Assembly (NCBI GenBank): GCA_900768805.1
Contig: CAAGEF010000187.1
Coordinates: 1-6,546, forward strand
DNA: 6,546 bases
From: Clostridia bacterium
GTDB taxonomy: Bacteria > Bacillota > Clostridia > TANB77 > CAG-508
Direction: 5' to 3'
Part shown: positions 1 to 5,913 of the stretch, one piece after another
Layout of the letters: each line of letters begins with the position of its first letter
Position numbering within the stretch: the stretch's first letter is position 1
Translations under genes and position numbers: made by a program
Notes under the pieces: model-generated
What the model was told of the DNA's origin: nothing
Seen by the model: the letters and a program-made list of their open reading frames with translations, nothing else
Databases searched by the model: none

Positions 1-663
1 AATTTATTTTATTCATTAGACAAAAAAATAGAACTACAGAAGCAAAAAATAGAAGCCCTTAAGATATATAAAAAAGGATTGATTCAAAAATATTTTGAAA
101 GTAAGAATGGTGAAAAAATAAAAATTAGTGAAATATTAGAAGAAGTTATAAACAAGACTACAGAAAATAATCAATATGAGGTTATTTCCTCTACAAAAGA
201 CGGTTTGTTTTTACAAAGTGAATACTTTAGTAGGAGTATAGCAAGTGATAATAATATAGGTTATAAAATTTTAAAAAAGAATCAAATTGTTTTAAGTCCA
301 CAAAATTTATGGATGGGAAATATAAATTATAATAATCAATATGAAATTGGAATGGTTTCGCCATCATACAAAATATTTAATATAAATAAAAAGTTTGATA
401 AAGATTATATTTCAAACTTATTAAAAACAAATAAAGCAATTTATTACTATACAATAAATTCAGAACAAGGGGCGAGTATTGTAAGAAGAAACTTAAATAT
501 GGAATCATTTTATGAAATAAATTTTGTAATTCCAGATATTGCAGAACAAAACAAAAAAGGAAAAATAATAAATGAAATTGCACAAAAAATAGAAAAAGAA
601 GAAAAGAAATATCAAAAATTAGACAAATTAAAAAAAGGATTATTACAAAAAATGTTTATATAG
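1..663 (+). CDS. hsdS: Type I restriction-modification specificity subunit (HsdS), 3' part
   Basis: The frame is open from base 1 with no stop, so the gene begins upstream and about 220 C-terminal codons are seen. HsdS is the DNA-recognition subunit of type I restriction-modification complexes; each target-recognition domain (TRD) reads one half of a bipartite site and flanking helices set the spacing. Visible in order: the end of the central conserved helix (LDKKIELQKQKIEALK, then KKGLIQKYF), a TRD of about 150 residues, and a C-terminal helical segment with IPDIAEQ and KKGLLQKMF. The KKGL(I/L)QK motif ending both halves is the expected two-fold repeat of HsdS. The TTG at 79 lies inside the conserved helix and is not a likely start. 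HsdM and HsdR are not in the window, so it is unknown whether this belongs to a full operon or is a spare specificity cassette. It ends TAG at 661-663. Confidence 0.9.
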   Translation, partial: NLFYSLDKKIELQKQKIEALKIYKKGLIQKYFESKNGEKIKISEILEEVINKTTENNQYEVISSTKDGLFLQSEYFSRSIASDNNIGYKILKKNQIVLSPQNLWMGNINYNNQYEIGMVSPSYKIFNINKKFDKDYISNLLKTNKAIYYYTINSEQGASIVRRNLNMESFYEINFVIPDIAEQNKKGKIINEIAQKIEKEEKKYQKLDKLKKGLLQKMFI

Positions 664-687
664 AGTAGCAAAAAAGCTACTCTATAT
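658..687 (+). terminator. Hairpin at the end of hsdS, possible terminator
   Basis: A perfect 12-bp inverted repeat (ATATAGAGTAGC, 658-669, with 676-687) encloses an all-A six-base loop and includes the hsdS stop codon. The stem fits a rho-independent terminator, but the downstream tract (TTGATATATA) is not a clean U-run, so termination may be weak or the hairpin may mainly protect the mRNA 3' end. Confidence 0.55.
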
Positions 688-736
688 TGATATATATGAA
701 AAAATATTATAGAATGGCAATAAGAGGGAGATAAAA

Positions 737-1102
737 ATGTATAGTAAAATAGTAAAAGAGTATTTTGAGAATCCAATAAATTTAGGTATAATTGAAGATG
801 CTGATGCAATAGGAATAATAGAAAATGAAATCTGCAGTGATATAATAAAAATTTATATAAAAGTAGATAAACAAAGTAAAAGTATAATAAAAGATGCAAA
901 ATTTGAAGTTAAAGGATGTCCGCCAGTTATAGCATCATGTTGTGTAGCAACAGAGATTATTAAAGAAATGAACATAGAAAAAGCCAAAACTTTAACTGCA
1001 GATGAAATAATAAAAAAACTAAATGGATTACCAAAAGAAAGAGAACATTGTGCAGAATTAGTAATAAAAACATTAAGGAAGACAATAGAAAATATAAATT
1101 AA
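737..1102 (+). CDS. NifU/IscU-type iron-sulfur cluster scaffold protein
   Basis: This complete 121-residue protein matches the length and plan of the NifU N-terminal/IscU family, on which [Fe-S] clusters are assembled with sulfur from a cysteine desulfurase before transfer to apoproteins. Visible family marks are NPxNxG at 12-17, Cys33-Ser-Asp35 (canonical CGD), DAKFEVKGC with Cys61, and His104-Cys105 after the GLPKE segment; the usual ligand set is therefore present. Unusual points are Pro62-Pro63 where many relatives have GAA, and a Cys68-Cys69 pair inside the otherwise conserved IASxS helix. AGGGAG (725-730) lies six bases before the ATG. A TTGATA at 687-692 with TATAGA at 708-713 could be a poor promoter (15-bp spacer). 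No NifS/IscS, SufBC or regulator is adjacent, so it appears as an orphan. Whether it supplies general Fe-S biogenesis or one dedicated partner cannot be told. Confidence 0.85.
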   Translation: MYSKIVKEYFENPINLGIIEDADAIGIIENEICSDIIKIYIKVDKQSKSIIKDAKFEVKGCPPVIASCCVATEIIKEMNIEKAKTLTADEIIKKLNGLPKEREHCAELVIKTLRKTIENIN

Positions 1103-1103
1103 G

Positions 1104-1125
1104 AAAGAGCCATAGGCTCTTTTTT
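1104..1125 (+). terminator. Rho-independent terminator, probably bidirectional
   Basis: An 8-bp stem AAAGAGCC/GGCTCTTT with an ATA loop (5' arm 1104-1111, 3' arm 1115-1122) is followed by more T. It begins two bases after the scaffold gene's stop. On the minus strand the same stem follows the integrase stop and ends in TTTCTTAATTT, so it can end both convergent transcripts. Confidence 0.85.
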
Positions 1126-2307
1126 CTATCTTGCATTAACATTATTAACTAATAAATCTTCTAATAAATCCGCACTAGCTCTATCAGTAGATTCTAAGTT
1201 ATGAACATAGAATTGCAAAGTCGTAGTAGTACTAGCATGCCCCAGCTTATGAGAGACAGTATTAACATCAACATTATTATTAACAAGTAATGTCGCAAAA
1301 GTATGTCTTAAATCATGGAATCTAATATGGGGAAAATTATTTTTTGCTATAAATTTAGAAAACCATTTAGGACCTGTTGCAGGATTCATAATTCTACCAT
1401 CATCAGTAGAAAAAATATTTTCAGCACCTTTCCAATTTGCACCTTGAGCAAGTCTTATTTTGCTTTGTTCAGCTCTCCATTGTTTCAGTAATTCAAAGCA
1501 TATATTAGATACAGCGATTGTTCTATTACTAGAATCAGTTTTTGTATCTTTTTCAAAAGTACCTTGTTTACCTAAGTAGCAGGCACTTCTATTTACAGTA
1601 ATAGTTGATTTTTTAAAGTCAATATCATCCCAATGAAGTCCAACTAATTCACCACGTCTTAAACCGGTTAACATTGCAAGAATAACAAAACATTTATATT
1701 TAGTAGGTGCTTTTTGTAGTAGTGTTGTTATCAATTTTTTAGAAGTTTCTTCATCATAACATGACATTTTTGTTCTTTTATATTTTGGTTTGATAACTTT
1801 TGTACATGGATTATATGGAACTAAATTCCATCGTAAAGCACAACTAAACATACTAGATAAAACTTCATGAACTCTATGAACAGTGGTAGGGGATAAAGTT
1901 GTAGTGTCACCATTTTTATTCTTTCTACTACTAGGTTTTTCTAGTAACTTATTATAAAGGTTATCAATATCATAAGGAGTTATTTTATCAGCTCGTTTGT
2001 TGCCTAAATAAGGAAGAATATGCATTTTTAATTTTTCTTTATAACTTTGTTGTGTTGCTGGTACTAAATTTTTCTCTACATATGTTTCCAGCCATCTTTT
2101 ACTTAACTCATTTAATGTCATTTTTGAAGGTGAATAGGTTGAACCACTTTGAAGTTGAGCGGATATTTTATCTCGCTCAAGTTCTGCTTGGCGTCTTGAA
2201 GAACATTTAACAGTAAAACTTTTTGAGTTTCTCCTTCCATCTTCATAAAACCCTTCACTAAACCTTATTCTAAATGTGTTTTCGTTAATTTGTGTAATAC
2301 AAGCCAT
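1126..2307 (-). CDS. int: Tyrosine-type site-specific integrase
   Basis: This 393-residue phage/ICE-type tyrosine recombinase would carry out integration and excision of the element through a covalent 3'-phosphotyrosine intermediate. The layout is standard: an N-terminal arm-type DNA-binding domain at about 1-60 (NTFRIRFSEGFYEDG), a SAM-like core-binding domain at about 64-165, and a catalytic domain at about 180-385. All catalytic residues are visible: Arg217 in TGLRRGEL, Lys256 in DTKTDSSNR, His331 and Arg334 in HDLRHTFA, His357 in KLGHAS and the nucleophile Tyr367 in QFYVHN. The protein looks intact. The ATG is preceded by AGGAGGT, which overlaps the stop of the upstream gene, so the two are probably one transcript with coupled translation. 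Its 3' end lies 23 bp from the end of the scaffold gene, which suggests that an attachment site is nearby, as integrase genes usually sit at an element's end. The exact att core was not identified. Confidence 0.95.
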   Translation of the reverse strand: MACITQINENTFRIRFSEGFYEDGRRNSKSFTVKCSSRRQAELERDKISAQLQSGSTYSPSKMTLNELSKRWLETYVEKNLVPATQQSYKEKLKMHILPYLGNKRADKITPYDIDNLYNKLLEKPSSRKNKNGDTTTLSPTTVHRVHEVLSSMFSCALRWNLVPYNPCTKVIKPKYKRTKMSCYDEETSKKLITTLLQKAPTKYKCFVILAMLTGLRRGELVGLHWDDIDFKKSTITVNRSACYLGKQGTFEKDTKTDSSNRTIAVSNICFELLKQWRAEQSKIRLAQGANWKGAENIFSTDDGRIMNPATGPKWFSKFIAKNNFPHIRFHDLRHTFATLLVNNNVDVNTVSHKLGHASTTTTLQFYVHNLESTDRASADLLEDLLVNNVNAR

Positions 2308-2311
2308 TTAA

Positions 2312-2318
2312 ACCTCCT
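2312..2318 (-). promoter_or_regulatory. Integrase ribosome binding site overlapping the upstream stop codon
   Basis: Read on the minus strand, AGGAGGT lies four bases before the integrase ATG. It shares two bases with the TAG stop (2317-2319) of the preceding gene. Ribosomes ending that gene would be placed on the integrase start, which supports translational coupling and fixes the start. Confidence 0.8.
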
Positions 2319-3012
2319 ATTTATTAATCCAATCTTGATTGTCTTTCAACCATTTTGAAAGTTCATCAAGTTTAATTTTATTATCTTTACAAAGTTTATA
2401 CATTTCCTTAGCTTTAGAAGCCCAATTAGAAAATAATTTATCTATATTAGCAACATCTTTATTTCTTTGCTTCTTGGCATTTTGAGTTTTGTATGCATTT
2501 CTATATAGCTTTGTTATTTCATCAGATTGTACAGAAAGTTCATAGCCAATATCTCTACAAGTTTTACCATTTCTAAAAACACGAGTACAATATATTTCAT
2601 TACTTTTGGTTGTAGGAACAAAATATTTACCACAATTTTTACATTTATTAAATTGAATATTTAAAGCTGCAGCTCTATATAGAGTGAATAAGACAAAATC
2701 GTGATAAGATTCAAAAGTATAAACTTCTAATGGCATTTGTAAATCATTTTCTATTTTGATTCCACTAAAAATTCTACATTCAAATGGCCCTATTTTTGAT
2801 AATTCATTACCTAAAGCTTGATATATGGATTCCGCATGATTATTTAACAAAAATTCAATTAGATATTTTTTAGAAGTATTAGTTTCTTCAAACAGTTCAA
2901 TTATAAAATTACCTAAATTAAATTCTTTGCTAACAGTCTTTTTCTCGATATCAATAAGATAACATTTATCATTATTTATATATAAATGAATTTGTTTTGA
3001 TTCGTCTTTCAT
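2317..3012 (-). CDS. Cys4 zinc-ribbon protein of unknown function, co-transcribed with the integrase
   Basis: The protein has 231 residues. Residues 1-115 form a mixed alpha/beta region I do not recognise. Then comes a putative zinc ribbon with Cys124-x2-Cys127-GKYFVP and Cys142/Cys152 in YCTRVF...TCRD, resembling the zinc-finger end of CGNR-type proteins. The last 80 residues are Lys-rich and probably helical. It recalls a clostridial uncharacterised family (possibly DUF6076), but I cannot confirm that from sequence alone. AAGGAGA (3018-3024) is well placed for the ATG. It is the first gene after the control region and is coupled to int. In phage satellites this position between int and the divergent promoters often holds the master repressor, so a DNA-binding regulatory role is a reasonable inference. 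No helix-turn-helix is evident, and another accessory role is possible. There is no signal peptide or membrane segment. Confidence 0.7.
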   Translation of the reverse strand: MKDESKQIHLYINNDKCYLIDIEKKTVSKEFNLGNFIIELFEETNTSKKYLIEFLLNNHAESIYQALGNELSKIGPFECRIFSGIKIENDLQMPLEVYTFESYHDFVLFTLYRAAALNIQFNKCKNCGKYFVPTTKSNEIYCTRVFRNGKTCRDIGYELSVQSDEITKLYRNAYKTQNAKKQRNKDVANIDKLFSNWASKAKEMYKLCKDNKIKLDELSKWLKDNQDWINK

Positions 3013-3026
3013 AATTTTCTCCTTTT

Positions 3027-3057
3027 AGACATTTTAAAATAAATCTCAAAAATGTCT
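3027..3057. repeat. AGACATTTT inverted repeat, candidate operator
   Basis: Perfect 9-bp arms AGACATTTT (3027-3035) and AAAATGTCT (3049-3057) are separated by 13 bp. The right arm touches the -35 of the plus-strand promoter, and the pair lies in the leader of the minus-strand operon just upstream of its ribosome binding site. A third AGACAT occurs at 3088-3093, near the predicted plus-strand start. Placement suggests a regulator binding site; the protein is unknown. Confidence 0.45.
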
Positions 3058-3085
3058 TGACTTAAATTTGAATCTATTGTAACAT
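3057..3085 (+). promoter_or_regulatory. Promoter of the excisionase-like genes, overlapping the opposite promoter
   Basis: TTGACT (3057-3062), a 17-bp spacer and TAACAT (3080-3085, four of six consensus bases) form a weaker promoter than the minus-strand one. A start near 3092 gives a leader of roughly 58 nt. The -35 lies in TCTTGACTT, the mirror copy of the sequence carrying the opposite -35. Confidence 0.5.
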
Positions 3086-3105
3086 ATAGACATATTAAAA
3101 GTCAA
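3076..3105 (-). promoter_or_regulatory. Promoter of the zinc-ribbon/integrase operon
   Basis: On the minus strand, TTGACT (3105-3100) is followed after 18 bp by TACAAT (3081-3076), with TG one base before the -10 making an extended -10. A start near 3069 would give a leader of about 57 nt. It shares its -10 region with the opposing promoter. Confidence 0.65.
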
Positions 3106-3117
3106 GAATAATCTGTC

Positions 3118-3134
3118 AATTATTTAAAATAATT
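3118..3134. repeat. 17-bp AT palindrome before the first HTH gene
   Basis: AATTATTT-A-AAATAATT is a perfect palindrome around one central base. It ends two bases before the AAGGAGGTGA ribosome binding site. It could be an operator in the leader or a chance AT palindrome. Confidence 0.35.
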
Positions 3135-3150
3135 CCAAGGAGGTGAGTTT

Positions 3151-3345
3151 ATGCAAGAAAAAACAGATATTCCAGAGTTATTAACTGTCAAAGAAATTCA
3201 AGCCAAAATGAGAATTTCAAAAGCAGGAGTATACAATTTAATAAATTCTGGACAAATTCCATTAATAAAAATAGGTAATAGAAAATTAATACCTAAAAAA
3301 GAATTTTTAATTTGGTTAAAAGAACAGGAGGTGAACACTAAATAA
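3151..3345 (+). CDS. Excisionase-like MerR-type winged helix-turn-helix protein
   Basis: This 64-residue protein consists almost wholly of a helix-turn-helix of the HTH_17/excisionase type: LLTVKEIQAKMRISKAGVYNLI (residues 10-31) is the HTH, and IPLIKIGNRKLIPKKEF (36-52) the wing and following helix. Such proteins serve as recombination directionality factors that bend attachment-site DNA and turn the integrase toward excision, and often double as transcription regulators. It is the first plus-strand gene across the control region from int, the expected place for xis in a mobile island. AAGGAGGTGA gives a strong start at the ATG. A purely regulatory role is the main alternative. Confidence 0.8.
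   Translation: MQEKTDIPELLTVKEIQAKMRISKAGVYNLINSGQIPLIKIGNRKLIPKKEFLIWLKEQEVNTK
3326..3334 (+). promoter_or_regulatory. Ribosome binding site for the second HTH gene, long spacing
   Basis: AGGAGGTGA, a full match to the 16S 3' end, lies within the last codons of the first HTH gene. Twelve bases separate it from the ATG at 3347, longer than usual, and an in-frame TGA at 3332-3334 rules out an earlier start. It suggests coupled but perhaps reduced translation. Confidence 0.6.
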
Positions 3346-3346
3346 A

Positions 3347-3565
3347 ATGGAGAATGATGAATTTTTAACAAAACAACAAGTAATAGAAAAATATAAACCA
3401 ATGTTTACTGAGTGGTCTCTTTCAAAATTAATTAGAGAAAGAAAAATAAAATTTGTAAGAATTGGTAGAAGAATATTTTTTACTAAAAAAGCAGTAGATG
3501 ATTTTATAAAAGCTCAAGAAGAAAGTAGTATTTTTAATGAAAGAAGTGATTTTCACATTGTATAA
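3347..3565 (+). CDS. Second excisionase-like winged helix-turn-helix protein
   Basis: This 72-residue basic protein has the same plan as its upstream neighbour: an HTH at about 6-32 (FLTKQQVIEKYKPMF, then WSLSKLIRERKI) and a wing FVRIGRRIFFTKKAVDDFIKAQEE at 36-59. The insert KPMFTEW in the turn marks it as a divergent member of the HTH_17/excisionase group. It starts one base after the previous stop, so the two form an operon and may have arisen by duplication, or may form a heteromeric DNA-bending or regulatory pair. Which one acts as excisionase and which as regulator cannot be decided. The last dozen residues (SIFNERSDFHIV) lie outside the domain. Confidence 0.75.
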   Translation: MENDEFLTKQQVIEKYKPMFTEWSLSKLIRERKIKFVRIGRRIFFTKKAVDDFIKAQEESSIFNERSDFHIV

Positions 3566-3573
3566 AATAAAAA

Positions 3574-3606
3574 ATTGTCCTTTCAATTGGTACTTGAAAG
3601 AACAAT
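3574..3606 (+). other. Stem-loop after the HTH genes
   Basis: ATTGTCCTTTCAA (3574-3586) pairs with TTGAAAGAACAAT (3594-3606) over 13 positions with one C/A mismatch, closing a seven-base loop. No U-run follows on the plus strand, so it is a poor terminator there. It may be an RNA-processing or stabilising hairpin, or part of a DNA structure at an origin. A TATAAT hexamer starts at its last base (3606-3611), but its best -35 (TTCAAT, 18-bp spacing) is weak. Confidence 0.5.
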
Positions 3607-3609
3607 ATA

Positions 3610-3680
3610 ATTGAATATAAGGCTAACCTATATAAACAATCTCTAAACATATTATATACGATTAGCCTAAAATATTCAAT
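3610..3680 (+). other. Large imperfect stem-loop in the leader of the primase-helicase gene
   Basis: Three collinear pairings nest within 71 nt: ATTGAATAT 3610-3618 with 3672-3680 (9 bp), AGGCTAA 3620-3626 with 3662-3668 (7 bp) and TATATAA 3629-3635 with 3652-3658 (7 bp), around a 16-nt loop. The GGC/GCC core makes chance from AT bias less likely. It sits directly before the replication gene. Candidate roles are a cis-acting mRNA leader or a replication origin recognised by the downstream protein. Confidence 0.55.
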
Positions 3681-3715
3681 ATTTTAACGAAAAGAGGTAA
3701 TAAAATTGAATATTT
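3670..3715 (+). promoter_or_regulatory. Alternative stem that would bury the primase-helicase start codon
   Basis: AAATATTCAAT (3670-3680) is complementary over 11 bp to ATTGAATATTT (3705-3715), which contains the TTG start. The 24-nt loop holds the AGAGGT ribosome binding site (3693-3698). This stem and the outer stem of the larger hairpin compete for 3672-3680, so the two folds exclude each other. Confidence 0.45.
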
Positions 3716-5913
3716 ATGAGCAAATAAAAAATAATGTAACAAATAAAGAGGTAGCAATTCATTACTTAGGACAGCCAGTTAAAACCTCTACAAACTATTT
3801 ATTATATTCCTCACCATTTAGAAAAGATAAAAATCCATCTTTTGCTGTTAATGATAAAGGTTTTATAGACTTTGGAGATAAAGAATATTGTGGAGATATG
3901 ATTCAATTTGTAAAACAATTAAAAGGATGTCAATATCCACATGAAGCAGCAAAAATAATAATAAAAGATATGGGGCTAAATATAGAAATTCCAGAGAATA
4001 TAAAAAATGTAAAAGAGAAGAAAAGCAAGAAGAAAATTAGTGAATTATGTTTTGAAAAAGGAAATAAGACAAACAATATAATATGTATGTTTGATTCACA
4101 AAAATATAGTTCAAAACCAGCAAAAGAACAAATCGGATATATTAAAAATAGGATTTCAAAACTAAGAATGCAGGAATATAGATTAGAAGAAATACAAGAC
4201 AATATAATAAGTGGTATGACAATAATACCAAGTGGAATAAAGGGAAATGCACAAGAAAATTGGAAAAAGCAGCAAATATTCCTAGTAGACTTTGATAACA
4301 CATATAAAGGAGAAAAATTATATAAGGAAAACCCAAGACATGTAACAGTAGAGAAAATTCTAAATTATTGTAGAAAAATAAATTTTGAACCAACATTTAT
4401 ATATACAACTTTTAGCAATTCAGAAAAACAAAATAAATTTAGATTAGCATATGTGTTTGAAGAACCAATTACTGAATATTTATTAGCTTCTCAAATACCA
4501 CAAAAACTATTAGAGATTTTTAAAGACTTTTATCCAGATACATCAAAACAAAATTTATCAGATATGTTTTTTGGAGGGAAAGAAATTGTATATACTTCTG
4601 GTAATTACTATAAAGTTTCTATAAATGAATTAGAAATTGAACAAATAGAATATCAGGAAATAAAAGAATCAGATAAGCCATCTCATGATATTATTGCAAG
4701 AAGACTATTACAAGAGAATGAAATTAGAGTATTTGAAGATACATTATATATTTATGAAGATGGAGTTTATAGAAGAAATGAAAAGTCTATAAATAGAAAA
4801 ATAATTGAAATCTATCCTAAAGCAACGACAAGGATGCAAAAGGAAGTTAAGTCATATTTAATAACCATGGCTCCAGAAGTACAATTAAAATATGAAAATT
4901 TAATAAATTTTAAGAATGGACTATATGATTTAAATAATAATACATTAATGCCACATTCACCATATTATTTTACAATAAATCAAATAAATGCAAATATAAA
5001 TTGCGATCCCGTAAGAATAGGTGCTGTAGATAGGTTTTTGGATAAGATATCTTGTGAAAATATAGGTAGGAAAAAAGCAATATTACAGATGATTGGATAT
5101 TCTATGACAAGTAGTGTAGAAATGCAAAAAGCATTTGTATTATATGGTAAGACTGCTGGAAATGGTAAATCTACTTTATTAGAAATTATTGAAAAGCTGA
5201 TTGGAGGTGAAAATGTAAGTCATGTAACATTACAAGATTTTGTAAGTAATAGATTTAGTGTTTCAGAAATAAAAGGGAAATTGGTTAATATGGTATCAGA
5301 AATGACAAAAGAATTTTTAAAAGACAGTAGTGTATTTAAACAAATTGTTACTGGAGATACAACTACTGTTGAAGAAAAGTTTAAAGATAGACATACCATA
5401 AAGCCATATGCAAAGCACATATTTACAGCAAATGAATTACCAAAAGTTGCAGATACTAGTAATGGATATTTTAGAAGACTTTTTATAATTCCATTTGAAG
5501 CTGTGTTCACAGATTTAGAAAAGATTAATTTTAATTTTAAAGAATTAATAACAGAACAGGCGTTAGATTATTTAGCGGCAATAGCATTACAAGAATATAT
5601 AATAGCTAGAAGGGAACATGCATTTATAAATGAAGAAGAAAGTAAAAATATTATAGAAACATATAAAATGGAAAGCAATACAGTAATAGCATATTTATAT
5701 GATAAAGATAGAATGAGATGTTTATTAAGAAGCGGAAGAGTCAGAAAAAGAAATGAAGTGTTTGCAGACTATATTAATTATTGCAAAGATTCAGGATATA
5801 TTCATAAAGGTAGAAATAAATTTTATGAAGAAGTTGAAGCAACAGGATTAGTACAAAAAGGTGTATATAATGGATATGATACATATATTTTCGATAAGAC
5901 ACTAATAAAATAG
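3706..5913 (+). CDS. Phage/plasmid primase-helicase (D5/SF3 type) with zinc-less CHC2-like N-terminus
   Basis: This 735-residue multidomain replication protein would open the element's origin, unwind it and prime synthesis. Residues 31-70 (YLLYSSPFRKDKNPSF through YCGDMIQFV) align with the DnaG-type CHC2 zinc domain, but its Cys/His ligands are Ser36, Arg39 and non-Cys positions; such zinc-less versions are known in phage primases. Residues 188-305 hold Asp195-x-Asp197 in LVDFDNTYKG and FSNSEKQNKFRLAYVFEEPI, consistent with a primase-polymerase-like domain, which is inferred. Residues 325-460 resemble D5_N. The SF3 ATPase follows: Walker A GKTAGNGKST (481-490), Walker B ending at Glu532, motif C FTAN (573-576) and arginine finger at 590-591. 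A winged-helix-like end covers about 655-735. The TTG start has AGAGGT seven bases upstream; the next in-frame Met is residue 65, inside the CHC2-like domain, so TTG is preferred. This gene type marks satellites, prophages and replicating integrative elements. Confidence 0.85.
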   Translation: MNIYEQIKNNVTNKEVAIHYLGQPVKTSTNYLLYSSPFRKDKNPSFAVNDKGFIDFGDKEYCGDMIQFVKQLKGCQYPHEAAKIIIKDMGLNIEIPENIKNVKEKKSKKKISELCFEKGNKTNNIICMFDSQKYSSKPAKEQIGYIKNRISKLRMQEYRLEEIQDNIISGMTIIPSGIKGNAQENWKKQQIFLVDFDNTYKGEKLYKENPRHVTVEKILNYCRKINFEPTFIYTTFSNSEKQNKFRLAYVFEEPITEYLLASQIPQKLLEIFKDFYPDTSKQNLSDMFFGGKEIVYTSGNYYKVSINELEIEQIEYQEIKESDKPSHDIIARRLLQENEIRVFEDTLYIYEDGVYRRNEKSINRKIIEIYPKATTRMQKEVKSYLITMAPEVQLKYENLINFKNGLYDLNNNTLMPHSPYYFTINQINANINCDPVRIGAVDRFLDKISCENIGRKKAILQMIGYSMTSSVEMQKAFVLYGKTAGNGKSTLLEIIEKLIGGENVSHVTLQDFVSNRFSVSEIKGKLVNMVSEMTKEFLKDSSVFKQIVTGDTTTVEEKFKDRHTIKPYAKHIFTANELPKVADTSNGYFRRLFIIPFEAVFTDLEKINFNFKELITEQALDYLAAIALQEYIIARREHAFINEEESKNIIETYKMESNTVIAYLYDKDRMRCLLRSGRVRKRNEVFADYINYCKDSGYIHKGRNKFYEEVEATGLVQKGVYNGYDTYIFDKTLIK

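Noticed and set aside
79..81. TTG at 79 as the start of an independent 194-residue gene.
   Set aside because: The frame is open to base 1 and the upstream residues continue the conserved HsdS central helix, so this is an internal codon of a gene cut by the window edge.
3930..5510. Open frames on the minus strand inside the primase-helicase (for example 3930-4301 and 5220-5510) and others opposite hsdS and the scaffold gene.
   Set aside because: They lie fully opposite genes with clear protein motifs, have odd Phe/Leu/Tyr/Ser-rich composition from antisense AT bias, and lack good ribosome binding sites.
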